A DNA stretch of 10,287 nucleotides from Chloroflexia bacterium (lineage in GTDB: Bacteria > Chloroflexota > Chloroflexia > Thermomicrobiales > UBA6265), in the NCBI GenBank assembly GCA_013696525.1, contig JACCYK010000337.1, positions 1 to 10,287 on the forward strand, given 5' to 3'. The notes under the pieces were generated by a model. That model did not search any database and had not been told where the DNA came from. It saw only the letters and a program-made list of their open reading frames with translations. Positions 1 to 5,821 of the stretch are shown in pieces (position 1 is the stretch's first letter; each line of letters starts with the position of its first letter). The position numbers and the translations under genes were made by a program.

Positions 1-129
1 GCGGCCCGGCCGCGGTTGCTCTTGCTCAATCACGGTCGTCGGGGAGTTACTCTCCTGGGCGGTGGCGGGACCGTCGCAGGCGGAGATTCCCAGGCTCAGG
101 CCGAGGAGCGCGGTCACAAGGCGGTTCAT
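1..129 (-). CDS. Exported protein, N-terminal fragment (cut by window edge)
   Basis: Reading leftwards from an ATG at 129, the frame stays open to the edge of the window and gives 43 residues. They begin MNRLVTALLGLSLGISAC, a short basic start plus a hydrophobic core typical of a signal peptide. Two processing sites are possible. ISAC looks like a lipobox, which would make the product a lipoprotein with Cys18 as its lipid anchor. ATAQ a few residues later fits signal peptidase I and matches the AQ endings of neighbouring exported proteins. A GAGGGA ribosome site (complement of 137-142) lies 7 bases before the ATG. The start is only 20 bases after the stop of the calcium-repeat protein upstream, so the two are probably co-transcribed. 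The mature part seen so far is low-complexity (Ser, Thr, Pro, Gln, Glu), so the function cannot be assigned. Confidence 0.7.
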   Translation of the reverse strand, partial: MNRLVTALLGLSLGISACDGPATAQESNSPTTVIEQEQPRPGR

Positions 130-149
130 GGTCGCTTCCCTCGTCCGGA

Positions 150-1217
150 CTAGACGACCTGCATCGATTCGCAGGCGACGCCGTCCCGGTTCGGGTCGAG
201 CGCGTCGGCGAGCGACGATGAGGTTCCGCCGGCGTCCTCGTAGGTGACCTGTGCGTCATACCAACTGCCGTAGTCGCCACAGGAGCCGGACGCCACCGCC
301 ACCGGGGCGGGATCGGGCTCCGGGTTCACGGCCGGGGCTGGCGAACCGGTGCTGACCGAGGGGCTCTCGACCGAGCCGGGCGCCGCCGTCACGAAGCCAT
401 CTCCCAGCGAGGTCGTCTCGCCGGGCGCGGCCGTCATCTCGCCGGATGGGCTCACGGTCGAAGTCGTCGCCTCCACCGGGGCCGCGGCCGTCGTCGATTC
501 GGCCACTGGGGCGGCATCGCCCTGGAAGCCGCTGACCGGCGCCGCCGCGTCCGTCGTCCCGGTCCCGGCCGAGCCGGGGAACGAGGTCGCGCTCAGGGGA
601 TCGGTGCCCTGCGTGTTGACCTCGTCACCATCGCCCCAGCCGTCACCATCGGTGTCCCAGAGCAGGGGGACGGTGTTGGTCCAGAAAAGCTCATTGCCGT
701 CGGTCAAGCCATCGCCGTCGGTGTCCGAGTTCAATGGGTCGGTGCCGTAAATGTTGATCTCGTCACCATCGGCCACACCGTCGCCATCGGTATCGGGAGT
801 GTTCGGATCGGTGCCGCGCTGCGCCTCCTGATCATCCGGCAGATTGTCGCCATCAGCATCACCCGCCACCGGCACGGGCGCCGTGGAGGTGCCGGGATCA
901 GCCGGAGCAGGAGCCGGCGCGGGAGCGGGGGCGGGGTCGGTCGGCGCGGGGACCGGGGGCGGCGCCGGCGGGGGAGTGGTGGAGGTCGTCGGCGGCGCCC
1001 CGATCACCGTGTAGCCCGGGCCGGTGGTGATGTCACCATAGATAAACGTCGGTCCATCGCCGTTGGCGGTGGTGCCGGGCGACGAGCTCACGTCGTTGCC
1101 GCTGGCGTCCGTCACCAGCCCGGTTCCACCGGTCACTTCCTGGGCCAGCGCGACTGACCCGAGCGTGAGCACGCCCAGTGAAAGGCTCACGAGTGGAGCC
1201 AAAATGCGATACTTCAT
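150..1217 (-). CDS. Secreted thrombospondin-type-3 repeat protein with C-terminal Excalibur motif
   Basis: This 355-residue protein is probably exported and binds calcium outside the cell. Residues 1-26 form a signal peptide ending SVALAQ. Residues 75-108 are a Pro/Ala/Thr linker including a PA repeat. Four Asp-rich loops of the thrombospondin type 3/calcium-binding kind lie at about 120-131, 142-153, 165-176 and 188-199 (DTDGDG...DGDE pattern, spaced 22-23 residues, with GTDP motifs between). Residues 210-310 are low-complexity Ala/Ser/Thr/Pro. The C-terminus (313-351) has an initial Cys and ends [10 protein letters not shown], the DxNxDGxxCE signature of the Excalibur domain, named for similarity to an EF-hand-like calcium loop. 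The open frame extends 87 codons further upstream, but the ATG at 1217 is chosen because it begins the signal peptide and has GGAGG 6 bases before it. No transmembrane anchor or sorting signal is seen, so the protein is either free or bound to the wall by other means. Confidence 0.88.
   Translation of the reverse strand: MKYRILAPLVSLSLGVLTLGSVALAQEVTGGTGLVTDASGNDVSSSPGTTANGDGPTFIYGDITTGPGYTVIGAPPTTSTTPPPAPPPVPAPTDPAPAPAPAPAPADPGTSTAPVPVAGDADGDNLPDDQEAQRGTDPNTPDTDGDGVADGDEINIYGTDPLNSDTDGDGLTDGNELFWTNTVPLLWDTDGDGWGDGDEVNTQGTDPLSATSFPGSAGTGTTDAAAPVSGFQGDAAPVAESTTAAAPVEATTSTVSPSGEMTAAPGETTSLGDGFVTAAPGSVESPSVSTGSPAPAVNPEPDPAPVAVASGSCGDYGSWYDAQVTYEDAGGTSSSLADALDPNRDGVACESMQVV
621..860 (-). repeat. 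Four tandem calcium-loop repeats inside the surface protein
   Basis: The DNA codes for four Asp-rich loops at residues 120-199 and shows recurring words such as ccgtcgccatcggt on the plus strand. The first loop ([12 protein letters not shown]) and the third (ending DGNE) differ most from the consensus. Spacing of 22-23 residues is slightly irregular, which suggests old, diverged duplications rather than a recent slippage array. Confidence 0.8.
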
Positions 1218-1419
1218 AGATGTCCTCCCCGCCTGACCCCACCGGGTCGACATTGCCAAACCCATGGGTGGCGTCCCCTGGCGCCCAGGTGAAACCCGTG
1301 GGCGCGCGTATCGTTTATGGTACCTCACCGGGCGCCACGAGTGCTGCACAACACCATGGCGCGAGTGCCCGGCCGTACCCGTCGCTCGCCGAATCCAAGC
1401 CGAATGGAGGTCAGCCGTC
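1218..1419. promoter_or_regulatory. Divergent intergenic region with probable promoters for both sides
   Basis: About 200 bases separate the minus-strand surface protein gene from the plus-strand oxidoreductase operon, so promoters for both must lie here or in the adjoining coding ends. The only AT-rich stretch is around 1308-1324 (tatcgtttatggtacct), a candidate -10 area, but no convincing -35/-10 pair can be assigned. A short GC palindrome, CCTGG-CGC-CCAGG, lies at 1277-1289 and could be an operator half-site pair or chance in such GC-rich DNA. Confidence 0.35.
1406..1410 (+). promoter_or_regulatory. Ribosome binding site that fixes the GTG start of the oxidoreductase
   Basis: GGAGG is followed by 9 bases and then GTG at 1420. 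Upstream in-frame starts (from 1264) would add about 52 Arg/Trp-rich residues unlike the family, so this site decides the start. Confidence 0.75.
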
Positions 1420-2328
1420 GTGCCTTCCCCAAAAACTGCATACAGCGCCCTCCGCTTCGGGGCGAATATCGATCCCAATGCCGCCGATCCCGAAGAGGCG
1501 GTCGCCCGCGCCCAACTGGCCGAGGAGGTCGGGTTCGAACTCGCCCTGATGCAGGATCACCCCTACAACCGGGAACACCTCGATACCTGGACCACGCTCG
1601 GTGCGGTCGCGGCGGGCACCAGCCGGATCACGGTCGGCAGCAACGTCTCGCCGCTGCCGTTGCGGCCACCGGTGATGCTGGCGAAAGCGGTCGCCACCCT
1701 CTCTGTTCTAACGCATGGCCGGGTCATTTTGGGTCTCGGCGCGGGCGGGTTTCCTGACGCCATCGCCGCCTTCGGCGGACCACGCCTGACCCCGGCGGAG
1801 GCGGTCGACGCCCTGGACGAAGGGATCCGCCTGATCCGCCGGCTCTGGGCCGACGACGGGGCGACGACCTTTGCCGAAGCTCACTATCACGCGCGAGGGG
1901 CGCGATTCGGTCCGAAACCCGCCGCACCGATCCCGATCTGGATCGGCGGCTTCAAGCCACGCATGCTGCGCCTGACCGGGCGCTTGGGCGACGGGATCCT
2001 GCTGAGCGCGCCCTATGTGCCACTAGATCACCTGCCGGCGCTCAATGCCGCGATTGACGACGCGGCGATCGCGGCCGGCCGGTCGCCGGCATCGATTCGA
2101 CGAGCCTACAATGTCATGGGCGATATCGCCGGCACCGGCGGTGACGAGACCGCGGTGGGCACTGGCGGCGCCTATGCCGTCGATACCTGGGTCCGCGGGT
2201 TGATCGACCACGCCCGGACCGGCCGGATCGACACCTTTATCTTCTGGCCGAATAACGACCGCCATGCGCGGTTGCGCCGGTTTGCCGCCGAGGTGTTCCC
2301 GGCGGTGCGGGACGGCCTCGGGTTCTAA
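1420..2328 (+). CDS. Luciferase-like (LLM-class) oxidoreductase, probably F420-dependent
   Basis: This 302-residue protein has the usual length of the single-domain LLM family, whose members use a reduced flavin or deazaflavin F420 in a TIM barrel. Visible family signatures are an N-terminal beta strand LRFGANID (11-18), the [16 protein letters not shown] segment (35-50), [16 protein letters not shown] (67-82), an [13 protein letters not shown] stretch (97-109) where cofactor phosphate contacts are made in relatives, and PIPIWIGGF (170-178) followed by GRLGDGILL (188-195). The long forms typical of flavin monooxygenases with a partner reductase are absent, and no reductase gene is nearby, which favours F420. 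The substrate is unknown. GTG is taken as the start because of the GGAGG ahead of it. Its stop lies 22 bases before the sulfotransferase start, so the two form an operon. Flavin-dependent members of the same fold remain possible. Confidence 0.85.
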   Translation: MPSPKTAYSALRFGANIDPNAADPEEAVARAQLAEEVGFELALMQDHPYNREHLDTWTTLGAVAAGTSRITVGSNVSPLPLRPPVMLAKAVATLSVLTHGRVILGLGAGGFPDAIAAFGGPRLTPAEAVDALDEGIRLIRRLWADDGATTFAEAHYHARGARFGPKPAAPIPIWIGGFKPRMLRLTGRLGDGILLSAPYVPLDHLPALNAAIDDAAIAAGRSPASIRRAYNVMGDIAGTGGDETAVGTGGAYAVDTWVRGLIDHARTGRIDTFIFWPNNDRHARLRRFAAEVFPAVRDGLGF

Positions 2329-2337
2329 CCATGGAGC

Positions 2338-2343
2338 GGAGAA
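2338..2343 (+). promoter_or_regulatory. Ribosome binding site for the sulfotransferase GTG start
   Basis: GGAGAA lies 7 bases before the GTG at 2351. The frame is open back to 2264 inside the preceding gene, but a start there would add 29 Cys/Arg-rich residues and overlap the oxidoreductase by 65 bases. Confidence 0.65.
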
Positions 2344-2350
2344 CAGCCAC

Positions 2351-3664
2351 GTGCCCACCCCAATCATCGAGAAGATTCGCGTCCGGCTCGCGACCGGCCA
2401 ACCGGGGTTGCTGGCGGCGGGGATTGAAACGCCGCTACCCCGAGCAACCGTCACCGGCTATCGCTTCAATGTCCGCGGCTGGGCCGTGGGCCGCGATCAA
2501 CCCGTGGCCAGGATCAGAATCGCGCAACCACGCGACCCCCTAGGCAACGCTCCCGTACAGGGTGATCGTCCCGATATCGGCGACCAGTATCCCGATCAAC
2601 CGTGGGCGGCGCGATCAGGCTTTCAGCTCACGCTCGGCCCGCTGAAACTCGACCCGCGGTTCAAGCTCCGGGTGATAGCCGAGCTGGAGGACGGCTCGAC
2701 GGTCAAGCTGGCGACGATCCGGGGCCGCCACCGCACGCTGCCGGACGGCTATCAGTCGCGGTTGCAGCCGCTCCTGGTGACCAGCCTGGGCCGGACCGGC
2801 TCGACCTGGCTGATGCGGCTGCTAGCCGAGCATCCCGGCGTCGTCACCTATCGCCACTATCCGTACGAGGTGCGGCCGGCGAAATACTGGCTCCATCTGT
2901 TCCGCATCCTCACCGCCCCGCCAAACCCGGCAAAGACGGTGGGCCAACCGAACGAGTTCCACGTCGAAGCTCTCGCGGCCGGCGCCAACCCCTTCCAGGC
3001 GCCCGCCTTCCCCGCCCTCCCCGCGCTCGAGGACTGGGGCGCCACCATCTACGCCTCACGACTCGCCGACTTCTGTCAGCAGAGCATCGACGAGTGGTAT
3101 GGGATCGTCGTCGCCGCGCAGGATGAGCCGGATGCGGTCTATTTCGCGGAGAAGCACTTCCCCGATGACTACCCCCGCCTTGCCCTCGGGCTCTTCCCCC
3201 GGGCCCGGGAGCTGGTGCTGGTGCGCGATTTTCGCGATATGGCGGCCTCGATGCTGGCCTACAACGAGCAACGCGGCTTCGACGATTTCGGCCGGTCCGG
3301 CCGCGACAGCGACGAAGCCTGGATCGACGCCCTGGCCAATGGCGTGAACCAGCTCGCCGCCGCCTGGCAGCGGCGTTCCGATCGCGCTCACCTGGTCCGC
3401 TACGAGGATCTAATTACCTCCCCCGTCGCGACCATGCGGACCGCCTTCGCCTATCTCGAACTCGACGCGTCAGATGCCGCCGTCGAGGCGGTCATCGCCC
3501 GAGCCGCCGCGGACCCGGCGGAGCTGAAGAAACATCAGACCACCCGCGACCCGGCAGCCTCGATCGGCCGCTGGCGGCAAGACCTATCACCCGAGCTCCA
3601 GGCCGCCACCAACGAACGGTTTCTCCAGGCCCTCATCGCCTTCGGATACGACACTGGCGAATAA
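2351..3664 (+). CDS. Sulfotransferase with N-terminal beta-rich accessory domain
   Basis: The 437-residue product should transfer sulfate from PAPS to an acceptor hydroxyl or amine. The catalytic domain starts near residue 138. TSLGRTGSTWLM (144-155) is the 5'-phosphosulfate loop, with a Gly-Arg-Thr-Gly-Ser-Thr core followed by Trp. VRDFRDMAAS (291-300) matches the 3'-phosphate-binding motif, in which the Arg and the last Ser contact PAPS. VRYEDLI, further on, is a common motif of the family. Residues about 30-128 form a separate module with a GW core (43-44), RPDI (73-76), GF (90-91) and a strand-rich DGS end (114-116). This layout resembles beta-sandwich modules attached to glycosyl- and sulfotransferases in envelope polysaccharide loci. 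There is no signal peptide or membrane span, so it is cytoplasmic. It follows the oxidoreductase by 22 bases. The acceptor could be a sugar, a lipid or a small metabolite; nothing nearby decides this. Confidence 0.85.
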   Translation: MPTPIIEKIRVRLATGQPGLLAAGIETPLPRATVTGYRFNVRGWAVGRDQPVARIRIAQPRDPLGNAPVQGDRPDIGDQYPDQPWAARSGFQLTLGPLKLDPRFKLRVIAELEDGSTVKLATIRGRHRTLPDGYQSRLQPLLVTSLGRTGSTWLMRLLAEHPGVVTYRHYPYEVRPAKYWLHLFRILTAPPNPAKTVGQPNEFHVEALAAGANPFQAPAFPALPALEDWGATIYASRLADFCQQSIDEWYGIVVAAQDEPDAVYFAEKHFPDDYPRLALGLFPRARELVLVRDFRDMAASMLAYNEQRGFDDFGRSGRDSDEAWIDALANGVNQLAAAWQRRSDRAHLVRYEDLITSPVATMRTAFAYLELDASDAAVEAVIARAAADPAELKKHQTTRDPAASIGRWRQDLSPELQAATNERFLQALIAFGYDTGE

Positions 3665-3717
3665 TGATCGCCCCGGTGGTTCCGCGGCCCTCACTCCTGG
3701 GAAGGGGGGCCAATGCC

Positions 3718-3734
3718 GGGGCTGAGCCAGCCCC
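3718..3734 (+). terminator. Hairpin downstream of the sulfotransferase, possible terminator
   Basis: GGGGCTG and CAGCCCC form a perfect 7-bp stem around a 3-base loop, 53 bases after the sulfotransferase stop. No U-run follows, so it may be a Rho-assisted or RNA-stabilising stem rather than a classic intrinsic terminator. Confidence 0.4.
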
Positions 3735-3751
3735 ATCCTGCGGGCCAGGGA

Positions 3752-3942
3752 GCGCGGGTCTGAACCCCCAGGCTCGGCTCACAAACCCGGCGAAAAGCCA
3801 GCTCCGGTGAGCGGAGGGCGACACCTGGTATCCAACCCTCCTGGTCACGCACCGAGGCGACCACTCCAGGTGAGTACGTCAGCGTCAACTCAGCCAGTTT
3901 CAGCTGGGTTTGTGACTTCAGCGCGGGGCTGAACCCCCGCGC
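3752..3942. repeat. Imperfect inverted-repeat element of about 190 bases
   Basis: The 37 bases at 3752-3788 and the reverse complement of 3906-3942 start with the same GCGCGGG and end with the same TCACAAACCC, with roughly 70% identity by eye over the whole arm. The right arm is itself a perfect stem: GCGCGGGG (3921-3928), loop CTGAAC, CCCCGCGC (3935-3942). The roughly 117 bases between the arms contain no gene. The structure fits a decayed miniature inverted-repeat element or an interspersed palindromic repeat. It could also act as a two-way terminator between the converging genes. No target-site duplication was identified. Confidence 0.5.
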
Positions 3943-4031
3943 TTGGCCAGACGACCGCCACGCCTCGGTACTGCCGCTAACCAACCCATACCCGTACCTT
4001 ACACATCGCGGCGGAGCGTCTTCTTGGGGAC

Positions 4032-4523
4032 CTATTCGTCGTCTTCGTCATCCTGTCGGCCTCGATCCCGGTCGCGAGTCTCGATTGGCAAGCGGTCGCC
4101 AGCCCGGGGACGAAGCCGAACGACATCCATGCGGCCGCCCGGGCCACCATGCATGACGTGCCCGCCGCGCATCAGGTGTCCTATCAAGAGCGGACCCTCG
4201 GCGTCGTCGATCCTGGTCTTGAGGTCCTCCGCCAGGTCCGCCGGGATCTCACCCGCCGCGGACCGCTCGTCGATCATCTCCTGCAACGTCTCTTTGAAGG
4301 CGGTCTCAACCAGGTCGGGGTCTGACAGGCCGAGGTTGTCGGTGAACCGGGCCAGGAACTCCTCGTAGCGGGCCGCCCGCTCGGCTTCCCATTCGGCGAA
4401 GTCAACGGCTTCGGTCGGGGGAATGCCGACGGTTCGGTCTTGAGCTATGACCGGCACTGCCCTGGCCCCGGCCAGCGACAGCGAGAGACCGAGCCCGGAT
4501 AGGAATACACGACGTCGCATCAT
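4032..4523 (-). CDS. Small exported helical protein of unknown function
   Basis: The product is 163 residues long and I do not recognise a named family. Residues 1-27 are an export signal, MMRRRVF plus a hydrophobic core, ending PVIAQ. The Arg cluster hints at Tat export, but the full twin-Arg consensus is not clear. Residues 40-110 are strongly helical, with LGLSDPDLVETAF, EMIDERSAAGEIPADLAEDL and similar pieces. This resembles the helix-hairpin proteins in which a short 'aGeI...A' turn links two amphipathic helices, common in exported proteins of high-GC bacteria. A Gly-rich patch (114-132) carries His116, Met118, His122, Met124, His125 and Met132. The C-terminus is basic and then highly acidic (DRDRGR then DDEDDE). 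AAGGAG lies 7 bases before the first ATG, which selects it over the adjacent second ATG. It stands alone, facing the sulfotransferase operon. Confidence 0.75.
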   Translation of the reverse strand: MMRRRVFLSGLGLSLSLAGARAVPVIAQDRTVGIPPTEAVDFAEWEAERAARYEEFLARFTDNLGLSDPDLVETAFKETLQEMIDERSAAGEIPADLAEDLKTRIDDAEGPLLIGHLMRGGHVMHGGPGGRMDVVRLRPRAGDRLPIETRDRDRGRQDDEDDE

Positions 4524-4721
4524 GGGTACGCTCCTTCTAGTGGCCGCCCGCCCATCGAGTTGGGCGCGCTGGTCGCGGTTCCGCCTGAGACGACCAATCG
4601 CGGGATCGGCACATCTCTTGGCTTTGACTCTAGAGCCGCGATCTGAAGGGTGACTGAACCCAAATCAAGAACCAGGTAAGAATGCTCACTCGTCTGGACG
4701 GCGCTCGCGGCTCACGCACAA

Positions 4722-4752
4722 GCGGCACCGGGAGACATGCTCCCGGTGCCGC
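4722..4752 (-). terminator. Perfect 13-bp stem, probable terminator of the Excalibur/MPSTG gene
   Basis: GCGGCACCGGGAG (4722-4734) and its exact complement (4740-4752) enclose the loop ACATG. The stem begins 34 bases past the stop of the minus-strand Excalibur gene. On that strand it is followed by TTGTGCG, only weakly T-rich, so termination is likely but not of the textbook kind. Confidence 0.7.
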
Positions 4753-4786
4753 GTACGAATGTCGCTTCGCTTGAAGCTGACCGCCT

Positions 4787-5488
4787 TTAGTCGTTGCGGA
4801 CGCGCTGGGCGCTTGTCGCCGCCAGCGTCCCGAACACCATGGCAGCCCCCAGCAGGGCCGCCGCGGCGGCCCAAGAACCGGCAACCGTGGCGCCGACGCC
4901 GGTCGATGGCATGCCGGTCATCGTCCCGACCATATCGCCGCGGGTCGTGCCGGAGGCACCAACGCCGCGCTCGCCCTGCCGTTCCGCTCGCCGCTCTTCC
5001 CGCGTCCCGCCATCGCCACCCGCTTGCTGACCGGCGGCGGTGATGCCGGAGGCGCCGACGCCGCTGGCTTGGGCGTCCGCGACCGGGGCATCCGCGACCG
5101 TCGCGTCAGCGGCCGGGGCGTCAGCAACCGTGATCCCGCCAGCGCCAACACCAGACGCTCCGCTCTCTGTCGCCGCGGCGTCCCCGCCGACGAGGCCGGC
5201 GGCGCCAATGCCCGAGCCGCCCGCGTCAGCGGTGCCCGCATCAGCGGCGGCAGCACCCTGGACCGCGGTGAAATCGGTGGCCGTGTTCCCGTAAATGACG
5301 TCCTCACAGGCGATGCCGTCACCATCCTCGTCGTTGCCGGCGGGGTCGGAGGGGTCGGCGGCATAGGCGGCCTGCGCCTCTGCCTGGCTCGCGAACTGCG
5401 AGCATGTCAACGCCTGGGCCTGAGCCAGGGTGACGCCGAGGCCGAAGACCATCATGGTCACCAATGTCGCGACGAGCGCACGAAACAT
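4787..5488 (-). CDS. Excalibur surface protein with Gly/Ala repeats and sortase-like C-terminus
   Basis: This 233-residue protein is probably exported and attached to the cell surface. Residues 1-26 are a signal peptide ending LAQAQA. An Excalibur domain follows directly (about 28-63): Cys29, a helical part, then the loop DEDGDGIACED (53-63) with its Asp ladder and Cys61-Glu62. Residues 75-185 are low-complexity Ala/Gly/Asp with a recurring motif (SGIGAAGLV 92-100, SGVGAGGIT 112-120, SGVGASGIT 142-150, RGVGASGTT 174-182) and a charged interruption (REERRAERQGER). The end has MPSTG (193-197), a hydrophobic segment (about 202-227) and a short basic tail (QRVRND), which is the layout of an LPXTG-type sorting signal. 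No sortase gene is in the window. The frame runs 36 codons upstream, but the ATG at 5488 starts the signal peptide and has GAGGAG 6 bases ahead. If not sortase-processed, the tail would simply anchor the protein in the membrane. Confidence 0.85.
   Translation of the reverse strand: MFRALVATLVTMMVFGLGVTLAQAQALTCSQFASQAEAQAAYAADPSDPAGNDEDGDGIACEDVIYGNTATDFTAVQGAAAADAGTADAGGSGIGAAGLVGGDAAATESGASGVGAGGITVADAPAADATVADAPVADAQASGVGASGITAAGQQAGGDGGTREERRAERQGERGVGASGTTRGDMVGTMTGMPSTGVGATVAGSWAAAAALLGAAMVFGTLAATSAQRVRND
4943..5215 (-). repeat. Degenerate GVGASGIT-type protein repeat region
   Basis: Four copies of a nine-residue Gly-rich motif are spread over residues 92-182 at uneven spacing (20, 30 and 32 residues), separated by Ala/Asp stretches with an internal VADAP duplication. 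A fifth, partial copy (TGVGA) overlaps the MPSTG signal. The copies differ at several positions. Confidence 0.65.
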
Positions 5489-5821
5489 AGCCTGCTCCTC
5501 TCTATGAGCGATATCTGGCGTGGCTCTCCGTAGCTTTGCTGACTTCGCGCCAGCGGCCAACCGGCGCCGGCGAGACAGCCGCTGTTCAGATTCCACTATC
5601 CTCGGAACCGTTGGCCCTCGACCCTAGACGCATCGCTGGTTCCACGGTGGCGATGCCGGGTCAATTCTCTTGCCGCGCTCGTCCCTGGAGCGGCGACTTA
5701 CCCTTCTCTACGAGCCGAGCCCGTCATCCGGATCAATCGCGTGACACCGTGAGCGAGAGCGAGCCGGTGCGTATCGAACTCAAAAGCAAGATTAGGTCCA
5801 CCGCCGCCGGCAATTCGTGAC
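5489..5821. other. Intergenic stretch upstream of the Excalibur/MPSTG gene
   Basis: These 333 bases lie between the histidine kinase stop and the next start on the same strand. A plus-strand frame (5536-5820) crosses it but shows no ribosome site, family likeness or domain. The region should hold the promoter of the Excalibur gene, but no clear -35/-10 pair was found, and no strong stem was seen after the kinase stop. Confidence 0.55.

Larger units (their letters stand above)
3665..4031. other. Non-coding stretch between convergent genes, rich in hairpins
   Basis: This 367-base stretch lies between the ends of the plus-strand sulfotransferase gene and the minus-strand helical protein gene. 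No frame in it has a credible ribosome site or recognisable protein. It holds a short hairpin right after the sulfotransferase, an imperfect long inverted repeat (3752-3942) and smaller internal inverted pairs, such as CACCTGG (3822-3828) with CCAGGTG (3866-3872). Confidence 0.7.

Noticed and set aside
349..750. Plus-strand frame of 133 residues
   Set aside because: It is antisense to the surface protein gene and its Ser/Pro/Val repeats mirror the calcium-loop repeats; no ribosome site or family.
606..860. Possible CRISPR-like array from regularly repeated words
   Set aside because: The repeats are imperfect, in frame, and code for Asp-rich calcium loops; there are no unique spacers of constant length.
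1218..1478. Upstream extension of the calcium-repeat surface protein by 87 residues
   Set aside because: The extra residues are Arg-rich and would place the signal peptide inside the protein; GGAGG lies directly before the ATG at 1217.
3691..3984. Minus-strand frame of 97 residues in the hairpin-rich region
   Set aside because: It runs through the inverted-repeat element and has no ribosome site or domain; open frames of this size are expected by chance here.
5024..5533. Plus-strand frame of 169 residues
   Set aside because: Antisense to the Excalibur/MPSTG gene; the Gly/Arg/Ala composition is a by-product of GC-rich repeats.
5536..5820. Plus-strand frame of 94 residues in the gap after the kinase gene
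   Set aside because: No ribosome site, no recognisable motif and average composition for a random frame in GC-rich DNA.
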